A stretch of DNA of 64,000 nt. Origin: Hygrophila difformis (lineage: Eukaryota; Streptophyta; Magnoliopsida; Lamiales; Acanthaceae). Each line of letters starts with the position of its first letter. Positions within the stretch are counted from its first letter, which is position 1. A program made the position numbers and the translations under genes. The stretch is from NCBI GenBank assembly GCA_030278955.1, contig JAOANR010000010.1:28460174-28524173 (forward strand), in the 5' to 3' direction. The notes beneath the pieces were generated by a model. The model was not told where the DNA came from. It ran no database searches and saw only the letters and a list, made by a program, of their open reading frames with translations. This document shows, in pieces, positions 44,781 through 56,992 of the stretch.

Positions 44781-44988
44781 CAACCCGCCCGCGGTACCCG
44801 CGGGATGTTAAACTGAGAGTAATATATTTATATGTTAATATAAAAAATATTATGTGATTAATATTTTTATTAGCTTAATAAATGAAAAATTCATAATTTT
44901 AATATTTGTTTAGGTACACCTGCCCGTGGTATCCGCGGGGATGTAAATTTTAAAAACATATAATACAAATTTATATGTAAATCTAATT

Positions 44989-44989
<1 letters not shown>

Positions 44990-45067
<78 letters not shown>
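44990..45067. repeat. (ATT)n microsatellite, about 26 units
   Basis: Uninterrupted ATT repeat inside a Helitron tail. It also appears at 47232-47286 and, inverted, at 57824-57914 at the same place in related tails. The homopolymer-like frames it produces are not genes. Confidence 0.95.
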
Positions 45068-45329
45068 GTAAATTTAAAATGATTACTAATTTTGTGCTAG
45101 CACACCCGCCCGCGCGATGCGCGTGCATGTAAAATTTAAAACAAAATTATAAAATAGAAAATAAAGAATATTGTCCTCCTCACTATTTTGAAGTTAAAGA
45201 TGAGAAAAATAAGCACGAAATAGTATCTTATTGAAAATAAAACCACTAAAAGATTATATTGCATGAAGTTCAATTTGTTATTCTTATTTTTGTGGCATTT
45301 GCTGTAAAATATTTATATTCTATGCATAC

Positions 45330-45500
45330 GTAAATCTAAAAACTGGATCTTTAGGAGCACTCCAACATGGTTTAGATATTGACATTGGCTCTTCTTGATA
45401 GTTATAGCATAACAAATAATTAGTAAAAACGGACGTCTCGAAAATCAAAACAGTATTCTATTATCAGATGAGATCAAACTCATTCGTGGAATAAGCTCTC
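45330..45500 (-). pseudogene. Helitron Pif1 helicase fragment, copy 3
   Basis: DNA similar to 42640-42805, including CAACATGGTTTAGATATTGAC and ACGTCTCGAAAATC, with frameshifts. It is followed on the plus strand by minisatellite block 4. Confidence 0.7.
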
Positions 45501-45514
45501 TTTATCCACTGCTT

Positions 45515-46070
45515 TCTCGAGTCAATACTCACCTCCAGGATATTTTCTTTCCTATTATTATCGAAACCAATGTACTGCTAGTCAATACTTCACCCCATAT
45601 ATTTTTTCTCATTCTTGTCGGAACCAATGTAATGTCAGACAATACGCCACCCTCAAAGACATTTTTTCACACTATTGTGGGAACTAATGTACTTTCAGTC
45701 AATACTTCACCCCAGGATATTTTTCATATTCTTGTCTGAACCAATGTAATGCCAACTAATACTTCTCCCTCCGAGATATTTTTTCACACTATTATCGGAA
45801 CCAATGTACTGTCAGTCAATACTTCACCCCCCAGGACACTTTTTCATCTCTTCTTGTTCCAAGTGCTTTTCATCATTGGTCTGATGCATTGGTTCCCTAT
45901 CCTGCGGCTTATTTACTTTTCTCATTCTTGTTGGAACCAATGTACTGCCAGTCAATACTTCACCCTCCAAGACATTTTTCCAATTCTCGCCGGAACCAAT
46001 GTACTGTCAGTCAATGTTTCATCCGCCAGAACATTTTTTCCCACTCTCATAGGAACCAATGTATCCCTCA
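45515..46070 (-). repeat. minisatellite, block 4
   Basis: About eight copies of the 60-bp unit, one degenerate copy near 45850-45920, ending at GCGATGCGCGTGG (46071-46083). Confidence 0.85.
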
Positions 46071-46324
46071 CGCGATGCGCGTGGATATAAATTTTTTAAA
46101 AATATAGTATATAATAGGTAAAAATAGTACTATTCTCCTCACTATTTCAAAGTTAAAAATAATGCAAAAGATAATCACAAAATTGTATGTTATTAAAAAT
46201 AAAACCATTAAAAGATTATATTACATAAACCTCAATTTCTTATTCTTATTAATATGATGGCAAGTCGAACACCACCCAATATCTCATTGGAATTTCAATG
46301 AGAAAAATAAATGCTCATGTTAAT

Positions 46325-46750
46325 GACAGTTTTTCCTGTCAGTCAATACTTCACCCAACATGATATTTTTACCATTCTTGTCGGAACCAATGTAATGCTA
46401 GTCAATACTTCAACCTCCAAGATATTTTTTCACACTATTGTCGGAACCAATTTATTGCCAGTCAATACTTACCCCATGACATTTTTTCTCATTCTTGTCT
46501 GAACCAATGTAATGCCAGTCAATACTTCACCCTCAGGATATTCTTTCATACTATTATTGGTACCAACGTACTGCCAATCGATACTTCTCCCCCATGACAC
46601 TTTTTTCTCATTCTTGTCGGAACCAATGTACTGTCAGTTAATACTTCACCCTCCAAGACATTTTTCCCATTTTTGTCGGAACCAATGTATTGTCAGTCAA
46701 TGCTTCACCCTCCAGGACATTTTTTTTCACTCTCATAGGAACCAATGTAC
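46325..46750 (-). repeat. minisatellite, block 5
   Basis: About seven copies of the 60-bp unit, ending at GCGAGATGCGCGTGG (46756-46770). The 46085-46320 flank matches 44405-44650, so the tail unit itself is duplicated. Confidence 0.85.
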
Positions 46751-47019
46751 CCCTGCGAGATGCGCGTGGATGAAAAGCTTTTTAAAAAATATATATAAAA
46801 TAGAAAGAATAAAACAGTACTATCCTCCTCACTAATTCAAAGTTAAAAATAATCGAAAAGATAATCACAAAATTGTATTTTATTAAAAATAAAACCATTA
46901 AAATATTATATTACATAAATATCAATTTCTTATTCTCATTAAGATGATAGCAAGTCGAACACAACCCAATATCGCATTGGAATTTCAATGAAAAAAAGAA
47001 ATGCCCATGTTAATGATAG

Positions 47020-47165
47020 TTTTTCTTGTCAGTTAATACTTCACCTCCTAGGACATTTTTCCCTTTGTTGTCGGAATCAATGTAATGACAGTCAATACTT
47101 CACCTCCCAGACATTTTTTACACTATTTTCGGAACCAATGTACTATCAGTCAATACTTCACCCGC
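47020..47165 (-). repeat. minisatellite, block 6
   Basis: Two to three copies of the 60-bp unit, ending at a worn GC hairpin (47160-47185). Confidence 0.75.
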
Positions 47166-47229
47166 CAGCGGTACCCAGGGGATGTAAATTTTATAAACAT
47201 ATAATATAAATTTATAAGTAAATCAAATT

Positions 47230-47231
<2 letters not shown>

Positions 47232-47285
<54 letters not shown>

Positions 47286-47286
47286 T
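47232..47286. repeat. (ATT)n microsatellite, about 18 units
   Basis: Second ATT array, in the same context as 44990-45067. Confidence 0.95.
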
Positions 47287-47600
47287 CATTATGTAAATTT
47301 AAAATGTTTACTAATTTTGTGCTAGCACATCCGCCCGCGCGATGCGTGTGGGTGAAGTTTTAAAAAAATTTATAAAATAGAAAATAAAGAATATTATTCT
47401 ACTCATTATTTTGAAGGTAAACATGAAAGAAATAAGTACAAAATTGTATGTTATTAAAAATAAAATCACTAAAAAATTATATTACATGAACTTCAATTGT
47501 TATTCTTATTTTTGGGGCATTTACTGTAAAATAAAACATAAATATTTATAACTTCCTAAAAATGACAACCATTTTGGAATATTTTTTAATCTCTAAAAGA

Positions 47601-49769
47601 ATAATTAAAAAGGAACGGATGGAGTAGTTGTTTATACTATTAAAAGAACGTTGAAACAATTAATACACATATTTTAAATTTTTTTTTTTGAGAAATTAAA
47701 ATTCATGAGGTCAATGCCATAATAGGAGTAATAACTAAGGAGACATTTCCTGAAGCTCTATCACGATGGTTGACTAATTGAAATGAAAGTCTTTTTTTTG
47801 CTAAAACAATAAAAAATAAAAATAATAAAATTGAAATAGAAATTGTGAGTGTATAAGGAAAAAAATATACTATAATTAAAAAATTATGAGATGTGGGCCA
47901 CAGTTGCACAAAAGCCCCATGTCATACAAATAATTCATTCGGCCACATTTTTTGTTGGTGCGTGTTGTTTATGATAAAATGCTTAAAATATAAATCTAAT
48001 TTAAATAATGGTATGAATATAAAATTAGAGTGTAGTCACTAATCTAATTATATGTGTGTTTTGATTCAATATTTTCATTTATACGTTTTAATCTAATATA
48101 TAATAATTTTTACCGTATTAATATAAGACAACCACTTTACTGGAAGCGTTATTTCAAAAAAAATATCATTCACAATTCAATAGTCCACTTTTATTAATCA
48201 AAATTATAAACCAAATTAAATTTACCTTTTTACTATAAATTTTATTGTGTATAATAGTGTTGATAATTTAAATATATGGAAAATGTATATATCATTTACT
48301 TTGGCAGAATAATATATATATATATATATATATATCATTCATATATGTTCGAAGTAATAGACATATTAATTTGGTTTGCCATTTTTGTTAATATGTTTTT
48401 TCCTCTAAAAAATTCCATAAAATTAAAAATTTTACAGTTTATAAATATTTATAAATAATAAAAATAATTAAACCGCCAATTGGAGGATATGAAAATTTTA
48501 CTATTAGCATTAGCATTAACAAATCAAATTTGATTGAATGATGACTTCAATAAATGTGTGGATTTCTTAATTAATGTAATAATACTCAATCATTTCGGCC
48601 TCCAAATAGTTAATGGACAAATTCGTTTAAATAGAAAAAAGTTATGATTTGTGGTGTAATTTCATTATTCACAAAAAAAAAATTAAATTTATTTTTGTTA
48701 TTTACTAATTACACACATATACAATATATATTTTTTTATTTGATACTCTCAGAAGAAAAGACACATCATTTCGTATGTGTATGAGATTACATACAATACT
48801 GTGAAATACTGCACACTTTTCTATAATACTACTGTAATTTTGGAGTGAATTAACATTTTAAGGAAAATGCAATCCAATTTTCAAAATAAATTAATTATAC
48901 TATATATAGGAAATCAGCAATCCTTACTGTCCTTAATTAATAACATTGAATTCTTGAGTTTCAATGCACTCTAATTTGAAACTTGGATCTTTGAGTACGA
49001 CTTTTTTTTTTTTTTATGAGCAGTACTACTTGATATATATATCTTTGATTTAGATATATACATATAATTGTCAAATTTTTAAATAATCTTCTAATTAAAA
49101 TAAAAAATTCATAAAATAATTATTAAAAAATATAATGAATTAATGGCTTCGATCCACCTTTACTCCGAAAAAAAATATATAGGTGAATAATATGACAATC
49201 AATCAATCATACACGCATGACCTTTAAAGAACGGATTAATAAATAAAATTATGTTAGAAAATATTTGGTTTAAGAAATCAACATGCATGAGTGACAATGT
49301 TTAGAAAAAATAATTTTTCAGAGAATGCATATCCCTCCTGTTTATCATCCCTTATAATTTGTGAGGCTTGGATTCTCATACTCTTTATTGATACATGAGT
49401 GTCAATATTTTAAAAAATAATTTTTGAGAGAATACAAAAATTTAATGGCCTCAGTAGACTTTCTTTTTTTAAAAAAAAAATAGATAAATAGTACATAATA
49501 ATTATTGCCGGACACATAAACATTTATTGTAGAGCTTTTTCAACGTTTAATATATCAATTGCATAGCTTCCCAAGAAGTGGATTTATACCATTTTAAAAT
49601 TTAACGAAAGTTACATTATTATGATTGTTTGTATTCTCGATAAAAAAAAAAACAATGAATAATTATATTCAATGAAAGTATAATTTTTAAATATAGATAT
49701 ATAATACATTTGTAAATACACTATTCAACTTCCATAATCACGTAGATAGCATATATAATGTAAAACATA
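47601..49769. other. AT-rich intergenic DNA
   Basis: No gene supported. It contains a (TA)n run at 48312-48334. A worn SINE body lies near 49325-49415 (TCCCTCCTGTTTATC, then TTATAATTTGTGAGGCTTGG, then ATGAGTGTCAAT) without its tRNA-like head. Confidence 0.5.
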
Positions 49770-49935
49770 ATGAAGTGTGATCTTGTTAGATTTCTTTAAT
49801 CATGTAGTTTTAGAATATCAAATTTTTATAATTTTTACTTTTATAGAATTTGAGATATTAAGCATTAAAAATATGTATTGGATTGCGTGAAATACATGAA
49901 TGTTCTAACTTTTTAAAAACGGATGGAGTATATTT
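49770..49935. mobile_element. partial Stowaway-like MITE
   Basis: Shares ATCTTGTTAGATTTCTTTAA, TAGTTTTAGAATATCAAATT and a right end AAAACGGATGGAGTA with the Stowaway-like copies in this window. The left end is missing or unrecognisable. Confidence 0.55.
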
Positions 49936-50019
49936 TTTATCCTACCACCAAGAATTATGGAGACATAATGGGAAACATAAATATATTGAATAATTTTAAC
50001 ATGTCAGCTCAATAAATAG

Positions 50020-50556
50020 TGTAATACCATAGAAATTGCCCGATATATATGTATGAATATATATATTTTGATCAATTCACTAAGTAGATTTTTAATCAAA
50101 TCTATATATATTTATATGTTCAAATACGTGCTTAAAGATTAGTATATTATTTTCTACAAAACATACTTTGAAAAATTATATATATTTGTCTTTTCAAATA
50201 AATATATGGATTTCAATATCAAGTGTAATAAGTATATGGTTCATAGAATATTTTAAATCCATATACAAGTTTATATACACATATATACCTTGGTCTTGAA
50301 ATAATCTTTCCAAACATGTACACATGTATATACATGTATATATTTACATGTTTAAATTATAATGAGAATTATCTATTTTCTATATATCCTTGATTAATCA
50401 TTCTACCCATATATTTTTTATGAATTATTCTAGAATGCCATAATATAATTGGGAATAATTTGACTATGGTTTGAAATTGTAGGGTGGAATATTAATCATA
50501 TCTTGTCATTTTCAAATAAAGAATATATTCCTTTTTGAAGCTATGTATGACTTACA
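50020..50556 (+). other. divergent AT-rich 5' segment of LTR E
   Basis: It lies inside the solo LTR as defined by its target duplication, but does not align by eye with the start of LTRs A, B or C. It holds several ATATAT runs. It could be subfamily-specific U3 or an insertion whose ends I could not see. Confidence 0.5.
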
Positions 50557-52358
50557 AGATCACAAAAATTCCCAAATTATGATTTTTATTTTTTTTGAAG
50601 ATAAGAATCTTAATATATATATATAAAAAAAAAATTAAAAAAAAAAAGTTACTGTAGCATGCTACTGTAGCACGCTACTGTAGCATGCTACTGTAGCAGT
50701 CGGGCATTATGCATTTTAGGTGACTTTTTGCCATTTTTTGGGTCCCAAAGGTGGGAATCTTGATCTATCACGGGGGAGGCATATTTTGGATGATTATTAG
50801 ATGTCCCTAACACCCCATTTCAGTCTTCAACACCCAAAGTTTCCTCCAAAACTCTCCCAAAACTCTCCCAAAGCCAAACACCCTTCCGGCGGACTTTCCG
50901 GCGAATTTCCGGCAACCAAATCCGACCAAGGAAGTGTGTAGATCAAGGATTGCAGGCTTTGGATTGTTGGTAAGATGTTAATCAAGTTTCCATATGGTTT
51001 TAAAATCATAAACATCATCCTAACTTAAGAATCTTCGTATTCAAACACAAATCGGAGCCAAGGGAAGAATAAATCGGGTGGAAGAGATTCGTTCGTGACA
51101 TCCCGTGGATTCCGGACGACCCCGTGACCTCCTAAACATCATCCCCACTGTAAGTTAACCTTACTATGGTTTTGGGTGACTTAAAAATGCAACCAAACAT
51201 AGAGATTCAACTCAAGAAAATTTAATAAAAATCTGTCAACAAGAGAAACCCTCAACGCAGCGTTTTCGTATGAATTTTTCAAACCTCTAAAGCTGCTCAA
51301 ACAAGAAAACTCAAAACATGAAAAGTATTGCTAAGACTTAGATCTAGCTTCTGTAAAAATTTTAGAATTTTTCATGATGTTTTGAAACCTGAAACCAACC
51401 CAAAACCGAAGAGTATTAAATCTGGATCTTACAACTTGGACAGATTTCACTCTCAATCTTGTTGGTTATTTTTACCTTAGATCTAGACCGATCTAGGATT
51501 GGAGTTGAACATAAGAATTGTAGATCTATGAGTTTGGAATATTACTGTAAGTTTTTAGAATTTTTCATTGAGATTTGAACCTCCAAACTCGAGCCGATCC
51601 GATCTGCGTTAGAACCGATGTCAAGAACCTTGACAGATTTCATAATCAAACTCGACGAGCAAAACTCTTACTTCGAGTGTTCAAACCTGAAAACTCAAAA
51701 CTAAGATTTTGATCCAAAGATCTTAAGCTATATTGTGTAAAAATTTTAGAATTTTTCATCAAGTTTTGATACCCCAAATCGTATCGGACATATTCTGCGT
51801 TTTTAAGAATTTTCAAAGGATGACAGATTTCATAACCGATCTTGATGAGCTTATTCCTATCATTTATAGTCCGAACCAATCTTTGTGATCTAAACAAAAG
51901 TTGTTGGAAATCAAGTCTAGTATGTGTCTGTAAAATTTCAGAATTTTTGGAGTCCATTTGATATGTCAAAAAGTCAAATCTTTGAAAGGTGTCAAACCTG
52001 AATCCTGACAGCATACTATTTGAGTCGAAAACTTGATTTTTGACATGCTTCCCATCGTTTTTCCGAAAAACTTAAAACACGAAAGTTGTTCGTTGGGATG
52101 TTTTTGAGATACTGTGAAAATTTCAAATCAATCGCCTAAGAAATGGATTTTTAAACCAAAAAGGCGCAAACTGTGACGCCAAATGATTTTTAAATCGAAG
52201 AGATTTTGAAATTCGAAACAAACGGTCGAGACGTTGAACTACGATATATCTATACTTTTGAAAAATCCCGTTACACCAAATAAAAACATTTTCTTTAAAA
52301 GAATTCTTTTGAAACATTGGGGACTTGTGACCAAGTTTGATATTATCAATATGATTCA

Positions 52359-52543
52359 TGCGGGTTTGATTCCCTATGATGTATTTGAGTTCTTGCGGGT
52401 TAGATTCCCCAAGGGCGATCGTATGTTTTCCTGCGGGTTCAATTCCCCAGGACGTGTGTTGATTCCTACGGGTTCGATTCCCTAGGATGTATTGAGTTCT
52501 TGCGGGTTAGATTCCCCAAGGGCGATTGTATGTTTTCCTGCGG
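52359..52543 (+). repeat. about 36-bp tandem cassette in LTR E
   Basis: Five copies of a unit starting TGCGGGTT(A/C)GATTCCC. It occupies the site that holds unrelated repeats in A and C. The GGGTTCGATTCCC-like core resembles a tRNA B box only by chance. Confidence 0.88.
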
Positions 52544-53317
52544 AAATATTGATTATGAGGATTGCGGTCACAAGAGCCCTGGTGAATGGTGAACTATAAA
52601 AGAAACGAAAAATATTTTGAGAAATGATACTTTTGAAATTGGCTGCGGCCGCCGGATTGCCGGCTATACAAAATATTGTTGAAATGGTTATGTAACGGGA
52701 GAACAAAATAAGAGATTTAATATTTTTAAGTATTTATTTATTTACGTCTTGCAAATCATTTTACTATGCAAGTCGAATTATGATTACGTGGAAATCCTTA
52801 TTTTAAATCATGCCATTTATTTATAGTGGATGATTAACTTAAATTGGGTATTACTTACAAACATTTTTCTTAATTAATTTAATTAAAGGCTTTGAAACCC
52901 CTAACCCATGCTATGTGTTAACTTACTCAGCGCGTTTTTGCTGACCCAAACCATTTATCCTCTTTTTCTTACAGAGTATGAAGAGTATGCATCGTCATAT
53001 GCATACATGGGAATATTTGGGGAAATCTCTATTTTAAATCCCTGCATTTAATTACGACTTGCATGAACGGGCCTGTTTAACCCGTGTTTTGGCCATGTCG
53101 GCCCTTATACTTTATTTCCGCTGCACAACTTATATTTCCGCTGCAAATTTGATGTATTATTTTTAAATTATATATGAATGGGCTGTTTGAATATTTTAAA
53201 TTCTGAAAAACCATAGCCTTGCATCTCTTTAGTGAGCTCGGAGAAACCGTGTCTTGCTAGGGAGGTGTGGCGGTGGCATCCCGGCCTGGGTTACCAAAAC
53301 CGGGGTGTTACAAATAG

Positions 53318-54018
53318 TCTTTGTATAGTCCCCATGTTTTTTGAGAAGTGCAATATCATTAAATTAGAAACTATTTAATCTTTTTGAATATTGAAATAAA
53401 TTTGAATATATTAAAAAATTTATAATTAGGGAAAGTAATTTTTTACAATAAAAAATATTTAAACGATTTTAAAAATTTATAGATGAAATGTTTACATAAA
53501 AAATATATTAATTTGCATCGCAATTATTTAATTCTATCTAGTTTTAATAATTAAATATTTTAATATAATTACATATAATTTTTTATCATTATTTCAAATA
53601 AATTACTTAAATCATATCTTTAAATATATTAATTTCTGTGTTTCAGATTTTCTTGATCAATAACAATGAAGATATTTGAACAGTACTCAAATGTATTAAC
53701 ATCTATATGAATCAATACAAACCATCAATATAATATCTTGGAAATCACAATTAATACAATTAATATGCCACCAAAAATATAGTATTCACAATCATTCTAG
53801 TAGTCAGTCATCACTAATTAATACATGTGTAGTAGTCAGTCATTACTAATTTGGATACTCAAAGAAGGATGAAACTGAAGCTACAAACATAACAATAAAA
53901 AATATTTTTTCTGTAATTTAAACTTCTACTGATCCACAGGGGAATATATAAGACACGTCGTCCCTATGTAATATTTATATGCTCAAAACTTCTCCGTTAA
54001 CAACGCTGATCACCAAAT
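53318..54018. other. AT-rich intergenic DNA
   Basis: No gene supported. The part near 53925-54018 may be 3' UTR of the bZIP fragment on the minus strand. Confidence 0.45.
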
Positions 54019-54490
54019 TCACCACGGCCATGTTTGAGTCCTTCTCAAGCACCGGCTTTTATTCCTACGGGCCGGTTCACCATCTCCATCATCTGTCCAT
54101 TTCCAAACTTCCATGTCAAAGAACTTCACATTTCACAATCACCATCCGATAATTGCATTATTTGTGCATCTCCAGGTTTTGGGCTGGAGAGAGCAAAAAA
54201 TTATTAAGAATTTTTAACAGGAACAGTAAGCAAATATTTAAGAACATGTAGGTGGGGTTTATGGACCTGTTTCCTTCGCAATTCCTCGTTTTCCTCTTTC
54301 AGTTTGGCAACTTCTGCCTCCAATTCAATAGTGTATTCCTTCAAATAGTTCCAAAAACAGAATAGTTAGTAAACGATCCAAATAAAAAATAAAGCTTTAG
54401 GCTTTAAAAAATGTTGTTAATCGTCCATTCTGATTACCTGATTGCAAGCCCGCGTCGTTGCATCTGACTCACGGTTCCAGGTGCTTGACA
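54019..54490 (-). pseudogene. ABF/AREB-type bZIP transcription factor fragment
   Basis: Three minus-strand exon-like pieces with splice sites. Piece 1 (54437-54480) ends NRESDATTRACNQ, aligning with the bZIP basic region, but the conserved R, R and K of the NRES(x)RSRxRK pattern are changed to T, C and N. Piece 2 (54267-54338, GT and AG flanks) encodes EYTIELEAEVAKLKEENEEL, a leucine zipper typical of ABI5/ABF/AREB factors. Piece 3 (54019-54183) carries MEMVNRPVG and then, one base out of frame, NKSRCLRRTQTWPW and a stop, the signature ABF C-terminus. An in-frame stop precedes it. ABF proteins bind ABA-response elements; this copy cannot, because the DNA-binding residues are lost and the frame is broken. 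Confidence 0.85.
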
Positions 54491-54687
54491 GAGGGGTGAC
54501 CAATGAATTATTTTTCTTTAAAAAAAAATAGCCAAATACACAATGCAAAACAACTAACAAATTAAATCACGAATCCATCAATGCTGCATTGCTGCTGCAC
54601 ACACAGAAAAAAAAAAATCATGGTTGGCTAGCTAAGCAATCAAATAAACAATTAATCGTAAGGTAATGTACAAAATTTTTAATTAAA

Positions 54688-54960
54688 TTACTTACAGAGA
54701 GCCCGAAGATGACAGCTTTCTATCCCTGGAAAAAGAGAAAAGCCAAAATCAACACAAAAGAAAAACCCTAACTGCAGGATATGTAGGAATTTAGGGCAAT
54801 CGAACCTAGAGAGGGAGACATCGGGTGCGGCGGAAAGCAACGATGAACATCGAGGAGCCGGAGGAGTCAGAGGATAGAGGGACACGCTAGATGAATATTG
54901 GTGGAGGAGAAACATTGAATAGATTTAGGGAGAATATTGGAGGAATGACGATGGGTAGGT
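54688..54960 (-). pseudogene. possible upstream exons on the minus strand
   Basis: The minus-strand frame 54688-54915 starts MFLLHQYSSSVSLYPL. GGTTCG near 54808 and a pyrimidine tract ending CAG near 54730 could be an intron, and a GTAAG donor follows at about 54690. It may belong with the bZIP fragment or be separate captured DNA. No family recognised. Confidence 0.25.
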
Positions 54961-55489
54961 AAAAGCCTAATAGGGATATATAAAGAGGATTGAGGAATAT
55001 GAGAACAAAGAAAATGAGAAATCTCTACCAATGGAGGACACCTTTTGAATCATATATATTTATAGTAGATGAATATGAAGAAGTGAAGAAGTCATGAAAT
55101 AAAAGACCCTAATAATAATACATGCAACACAATAAATGCATAGAAAACACAAAAATGAGCTTGAAGAGGGAATTTTCGGATTTTTTTTTATTGAAAATGG
55201 CATTTTCGAAATTATTTTGGTGTGTGAAAGAGAGAATTTTAATTGTTGAATTGTGAGAGAAAGGAGGGTTGGAGGGAAAGTGTGTGTGGGTTAGGCTATG
55301 TTGTTTTTATATATTACATGATGTGGCATAACATTATGTAAACTGTTTAAAATTTATATTTTGAATTGATATATGAGTTATTATGCTTTATAATATTCTT
55401 ATTATTTTTAATAGATATTTTTTATATGTGCAATGTTCTAAGAGAGATTATTTTATATATATGTTGCATTATATTGTCGTGTTTCATAA
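54961..55489. other. AT-rich DNA upstream of the bZIP fragment
   Basis: No coding feature. It may include promoter-like sequence for the minus-strand exons or the unseen 5' part of the Helitron array. Confidence 0.4.
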
Positions 55490-55514
55490 GTTTTCCTTGT
55501 GATCTATGGTAAAG

Positions 55515-55790
55515 TGTTGGCAGTACATGTCTAATGGTAGAGTACTGGAGGGTGAAGTATTGGCTCGCGAAAAAATGAGGAAAAATGTCATAGAGGGTGA
55601 AGCATTGACTGGCAATATATTGGTTCCGACAAGAGTAGCGAAAACTGTTCTGATGGTGAAGTATTGACTGTAAATATATTGTTTCTACAAGAATGGGAAA
55701 ACATGTCCTTAGGGGTGAAATATTGACTGGCAGTACATTCGCTTTGACAAGAATTGGAAAAAATATCCTAGGGTGAAGAATTGACTCATA
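55515..55790 (+). repeat. minisatellite, block 7 (inverted orientation)
   Basis: Four to five copies of the 60-bp unit, read here as GGGTGAAGTATTGACTGGCA and TTGGTTCCGACAAGA. Confidence 0.85.
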
Positions 55791-55799
55791 AAGCAGTGG

Positions 55800-56020
55800 A
55801 CATTGAGTGATTATTCCACAAATGAGTTTGACCTCATCTGATCATTGAATACAACTTAAATTTTTAAGACGTCGGTTGTCACTAATTGTTTGTTATACAA
55901 TGACCATCAACAAGAGCCAATGTCAATCTCTAAATCATGTTGGGAGTGTTCCCGAAGGATCCAATTTTTAGACAGGGCCAGTTATATATTACTGCATCAC
56001 GTATAATAAGCCCTTGAGGT
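55800..56020 (+). pseudogene. Helitron Pif1 helicase fragment, copy 4
   Basis: The plus strand matches the minus-strand fragments at 42593-42805 (TTTGACCTCATCTGATCAT, ATCAACAAGAGCCAATGTCAAT), with several substitutions and frameshifts. Confidence 0.75.
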
Positions 56021-56139
56021 AAAGGGTGAATTGTATTGTATGAGATATTATTGGGCCTCTGCACCTATTTTGAGAAATTCCTTTGTTTCTATTATGTTGT
56101 CGTGTTTCATAACTTTTCATGGTGATCTGTGGCAAAGTG

Positions 56140-56410
56140 TTGGCAGTACATGTCTAATGATAAAGTACGGGAGGGTGAAGTATTGGCTCGCGAAAAAATG
56201 GGAAAAAATGTCATAGAGGGTGAAGCATTGACTGACAATACATTGGTTCCGTCAAAAGTGTGGAAAATGTCTTGGAGGGTGAAGTATTGACTGGAAATAC
56301 ATTGTTTATACAAGAATGGGAAAAAATATCATTGGGGGTGAAGTATTGACTGGCAGTACATTCGCTCAGACAAGAATTGGAAAAAATGTACTGGGGTGAA
56401 GAATTGACTC
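56140..56410 (+). repeat. minisatellite, block 8
   Basis: Four copies of the 60-bp unit between helicase copies 4 and 5. Confidence 0.85.
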
Positions 56411-56419
56411 GCGAAAGCA

Positions 56420-56640
56420 GTGCAGATTGAGTGATTATTTTACGAATGAGTTTGATCTCATATGATCATAGAATACCGCTTAAATATTCAAGACGTCAGT
56501 TTCCACTTATTGTTTGTTATACAATGACTTCAACAAGAGCGAAGGTCAATCTCTAAAGCATGCTGAAGTGTTCATGAATGATCCAGTTTTTAGACACGGT
56601 TAGTTATATATTGCTGCATCACGTGTAATAAGATATTAGG
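56420..56640 (+). pseudogene. Helitron Pif1 helicase fragment, copy 5
   Basis: After one frameshift the plus strand reads INKSEGQSLKHAEVFMNDPV then FRHG and a stop, clearly the Pif1 C-terminal motif of Helitrons. Confidence 0.8.
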
Positions 56641-56719
56641 GTAAAATCCCTTTATTTCTATTCAGCTGTCGTGTTTCATAACTTCTCTTGGTGATCTTTG
56701 GAAAAGTATTGGTAGTATA

Positions 56720-56990
56720 TGACTAATGATAGAGTATTGGAGGGTGAATGATTGACTCGCGAAAAAAACGGGAAAAAATGTCTTGAGGGGGAGAAATATT
56801 GATTCACAGTACATTGGTTCCGATAATAGTGTGGAAAAATATCTTGGAGGGTGATGTATTGACTGACATTACATTGATTCCGATAAGAATGGGAAAACAT
56901 GTCCTTGGGGGGTAAGTATTGACTGACAGTACATTGGGTCCGACAATAATGAGAAAAATGTCCTGCAGGGTGAAGTATTGACTCGAGAAA
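56720..56990 (+). repeat. minisatellite, block 9
   Basis: Four copies of the 60-bp unit before helicase copy 6. Confidence 0.85.
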
Positions 56991-56992
56991 GC

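Larger units (their letters stand above)
41989..47600 (-). mobile_element. minus-oriented array of Helitron 3' ends
   Basis: On the minus strand the outermost end reads CCCGCGGGTACCGCGGGCGG then GTTGTACTAG (41989-42017), a GC hairpin shortly before CTAG as in Helitron 3' termini, followed by T. Similar GC hairpins recur at about 43423, 44378, 44784, 44917, 45105, 46066, 46755, 47160 and 47333. Between them lie helicase fragments, minisatellite blocks and ATT arrays. So several Helitron tails lie in tandem. The 5' (TC) ends could not be placed. Confidence 0.75.
50020..53312 (+). mobile_element. solo LTR E of the Tekay-like superfamily
   Basis: Starts TGTAATACCA and ends GGGGTGTTACA, flanked by a perfect 5-bp duplication AATAG (50015-50019 and 53313-53317). 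No internal domain and no second LTR follow, so it is a product of LTR-LTR recombination. From about 50557 it aligns with the C LTR, including the CTACTGTAG array, the GACCTCCTAAACAT region and the conserved end. Its first 540 bp are different and very AT-rich. It has its own tandem cassette (52359-52543) and a GGCTGCGGCCGCCGG block (52640-52654) shared only with B. Confidence 0.88.

Noticed and set aside
44910..45128. Frame with a long asparagine run, and the isoleucine-rich frame at 57795-57989
   Set aside because: Both are translations of ATT/AAT microsatellites.
42824..46835. Several open frames of 60-113 codons with repeating peptides in the Helitron minisatellite (for example 43948-44274, 45749-46090, 46512-46835)
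   Set aside because: They arise because the 60-bp unit has no stop in some frames. The same peptide repeats in different frames and no start or codon signal supports them.
52359..52543. tRNA-gene-like GGGTTCGATTCCC motifs in LTR E
   Set aside because: The motif is part of a 36-bp tandem repeat. There is no A box at the right distance and no cloverleaf.
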